A DNA stretch of 64,000 nucleotides, from NCBI GenBank assembly GCA_963842355.1, contig CAWJGC010000013.1, forward strand, positions 314,755 through 378,754, given 5' to 3'. Below, one piece after another: positions 62,936-64,000 of the stretch. Every line of letters begins with the position of its first letter. Within the stretch, counting starts at the first letter, position 1. The stretch comes from JASHPR01 sp963842355. Its GTDB lineage: Bacteria; Actinomycetota; Actinomycetes; Streptosporangiales; Streptosporangiaceae. The position numbers and the translations under genes are program-made. A model generated the notes under the pieces. The model saw only the letters and a list, made by a program, of their open reading frames with translations, made no database searches and was not told the DNA's origin.

Positions 62936-64000
62936 GGCTCTGTCGCACTTTCGGTGGTAGCAGGTTGTGCTGATGTGTCACGATCAGTCGTGATTGACGT
63001 GACAGAGCTTGTGAGGGCTGTGTTTTCCGGGTTGTCTGGGCTGGTCATCGAGGATGTCGAGGACGCGGGCGACGTGATCGCCGTGCGGGCGGGGACTGCG
63101 GGCGGGGCGGTGGCCTGCCCGGACTGCGGAACGGAGACCGCCCGCGTGCACGGCTATCACGAGCGGACGGCGGCGGACGTGCCCGCCGACGGCCGCCGCG
63201 TCCTGGTGAGGGTCCGGGTCCGCCGGATGCGCTGCCCGGTCACGGGCTGCCCGCGGCAGACCTTCCGCGAGCAGGTCCCGGGCGTTCTCGGCCGTTACCA
63301 GCGACGCACCGCGCGGCTGACCGGGCAGGTCAGCGCGGTCGCCCGCGAATTAGCAGGCCGGGCCGGAGCGCGCCTGCTGCCCGCGCTGGGCATCCTGGTT
63401 TCCCGGCACACCGCGCTGCGGGCCCTCCTGCGGATCCCGCTCCCCGAGGCCCCAGTGCCGCGGGTGCTGGGGATCGACGACTTCGCGCTGCGCCGCGGCC
63501 TGGTCTACGCGACGGTGCTCATCGACGCCGAGACCGGCGGGCGCGTCGACGTCGTCCCCGGCCGCACCGCTGAGTTCGCCGAGGAGTGGCTGCGGGGCCA
63601 TCCAGGGATCGAGGTCGTGTGCCGTGACGGCTCGGGCGCCTACGGCGAGGCCATCCGCCAGGCGCTGCCCGGCGCGGTCCAGGTCAGCGACCGCTGGCAC
63701 CTGTGGCACGGCCTCGGCGAGGCCGTCCGGAAGGAAGTCGCGGCGCACTCCGCCTGCTGGGCCCAGGCCGGCCCGGTCCAGTCCGGAATGCGCGCCGAGA
63801 CGACGCTCGAGCGCTGGCAGCAGGTCCACGACCTGCTCGGCGGGGAGCTGGCCTGCTGGACTGCTCGCGCCGCCTGGACCTGGCCCTTAACACGGTCAAG
63901 CGGTACGCCCGCGCCGACAGGCCCGAGCGGCTGCAGCGCACGCCGCAGTACCGGCCCACCCTCGTCGACCCCTACCGCGACCACCTGCGCAAGCGCCGCG
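62936..64000 (+). mobile_element. ISL3-family insertion sequence, right end outside window
   Basis: Begins GGCTCTGTCGCACTTTCGG, a typical ISL3-type terminus, directly abutting the IS256 right end. Contains one transposase gene running off the window. Confidence 0.75.
62990..64000 (+). CDS. ISL3-family transposase, partial, with a frameshift
   Basis: GTG start at 62990 ('IDVTELVRAVFSGLSGLVIE'). An N-terminal zinc motif 'ACPDCGTETARVHGYHERTA' and 'MRCPVTGCPRQTFREQVPG' precede the DDE core: Asp in 'VLGIDDFALRRGLVYATVLI', Asp in 'VVCRDGSGAYGEAIRQALPG', then 'SDRWHLWHGLGEAV'. After ~63850 the coding shifts by one base to 'LDCSRRLDLALNTVKRYARA'. The gene continues beyond the window. Confidence 0.85.
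   Translation, partial: MIDVTELVRAVFSGLSGLVIEDVEDAGDVIAVRAGTAGGAVACPDCGTETARVHGYHERTAADVPADGRRVLVRVRVRRMRCPVTGCPRQTFREQVPGVLGRYQRRTARLTGQVSAVARELAGRAGARLLPALGILVSRHTALRALLRIPLPEAPVPRVLGIDDFALRRGLVYATVLIDAETGGRVDVVPGRTAEFAEEWLRGHPGIEVVCRDGSGAYGEAIRQALPGAVQVSDRWHLWHGLGEAVRKEVAAHSACWAQAGPVQSGMRAETTLERWQQVHDLLGGELACWTARAAWTWPLTRSSGTPAPTGPSGCSARRSTGPPSSTPTATTCASAA

Noticed and set aside
1..64000. CRISPR array
   Set aside because: No regularly spaced short direct repeats and no cas-like genes were seen.

Overview
The window is from a high-GC, GC-skewed-codon actinomycete chromosome. Pointers are the very high GC of the first 20 kb, frequent GTG starts, a PspC-domain protein, an ECF sigma/anti-sigma pair and many ISs of actinobacterial type. 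I cannot place it below class level. No CRISPR array or rRNA was seen.

Region 1 (1-20195) is ordinary chromosome. It holds a partial PssA-like phosphatidyltransferase and, on the other strand, a tight lipid-related operon (fatty acid desaturase, nucleotide-transporter-like protein with a cNMP-binding domain, cNMP-binding patatin phospholipase). Then come a run of metabolic enzymes (thioesterase, metallo-hydrolase, Nudix, amidohydrolase, VOC protein, MDR oxidoreductase, D-threonine-aldolase-like enzyme, glutaryl-CoA-dehydrogenase-like enzyme), an ECF sigma with its membrane partner, and a PspC protein. It ends in a tRNA-Glu/Asp/Phe cluster.

Region 2 (20198-41949) is an accessory island downstream of tRNA-Phe. 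A transposon-like element (two coupled transposase/recombinase-like genes plus a DUF6788-type gene, itself hit by an IS3) now lies between the tRNA and a tyrosine integrase. Remnants of mobC and a relaxase follow, then a nine-gene leftward BREX-type phage-defence operon: HTH gene, brxE, brxA, brxB, brxC, a RelA/SpoT-domain gene, pglX, pglZ, brxL. Adjacent genes mostly overlap by a few bases. The set mixes the type 6 hallmark BrxE with the type 1 hallmark BrxL, and the alarmone-synthetase-like gene sits in the middle. The HTH gene, brxC, the RelA/SpoT gene and pglX each carry one to three single-base frameshifts, so the system may be decayed or the assembly may have indel errors.

Region 3 (42514-51853) is an XRE regulator with a palindromic operator, divergent from a DUF5131 (Gp37/Gp68, three-Cys motif) gene. 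Its convergent partner tcmP is split by a 7.1-kb TGT...ACA transposon with a 5-bp target duplication. Joining the flanks across the duplication restores the tcmP frame. The transposon's own DDE transposase is split by a Recombinase-In-Trio (RIT) element with 86-bp perfect inverted repeats.

Region 4 (51854-64000) is an IS graveyard with a few possible defence genes: an LRAT-fold protein, a HEPN/AbiU2-like protein, a frameshifted small membrane protein and a nuclease-like remnant. An IS5 element sits in an IS701 remnant. An IS256 is interrupted by one IS66, which is itself interrupted by a second IS66, with exact 8-bp target duplications at both levels. An ISL3 transposase runs off the right edge.
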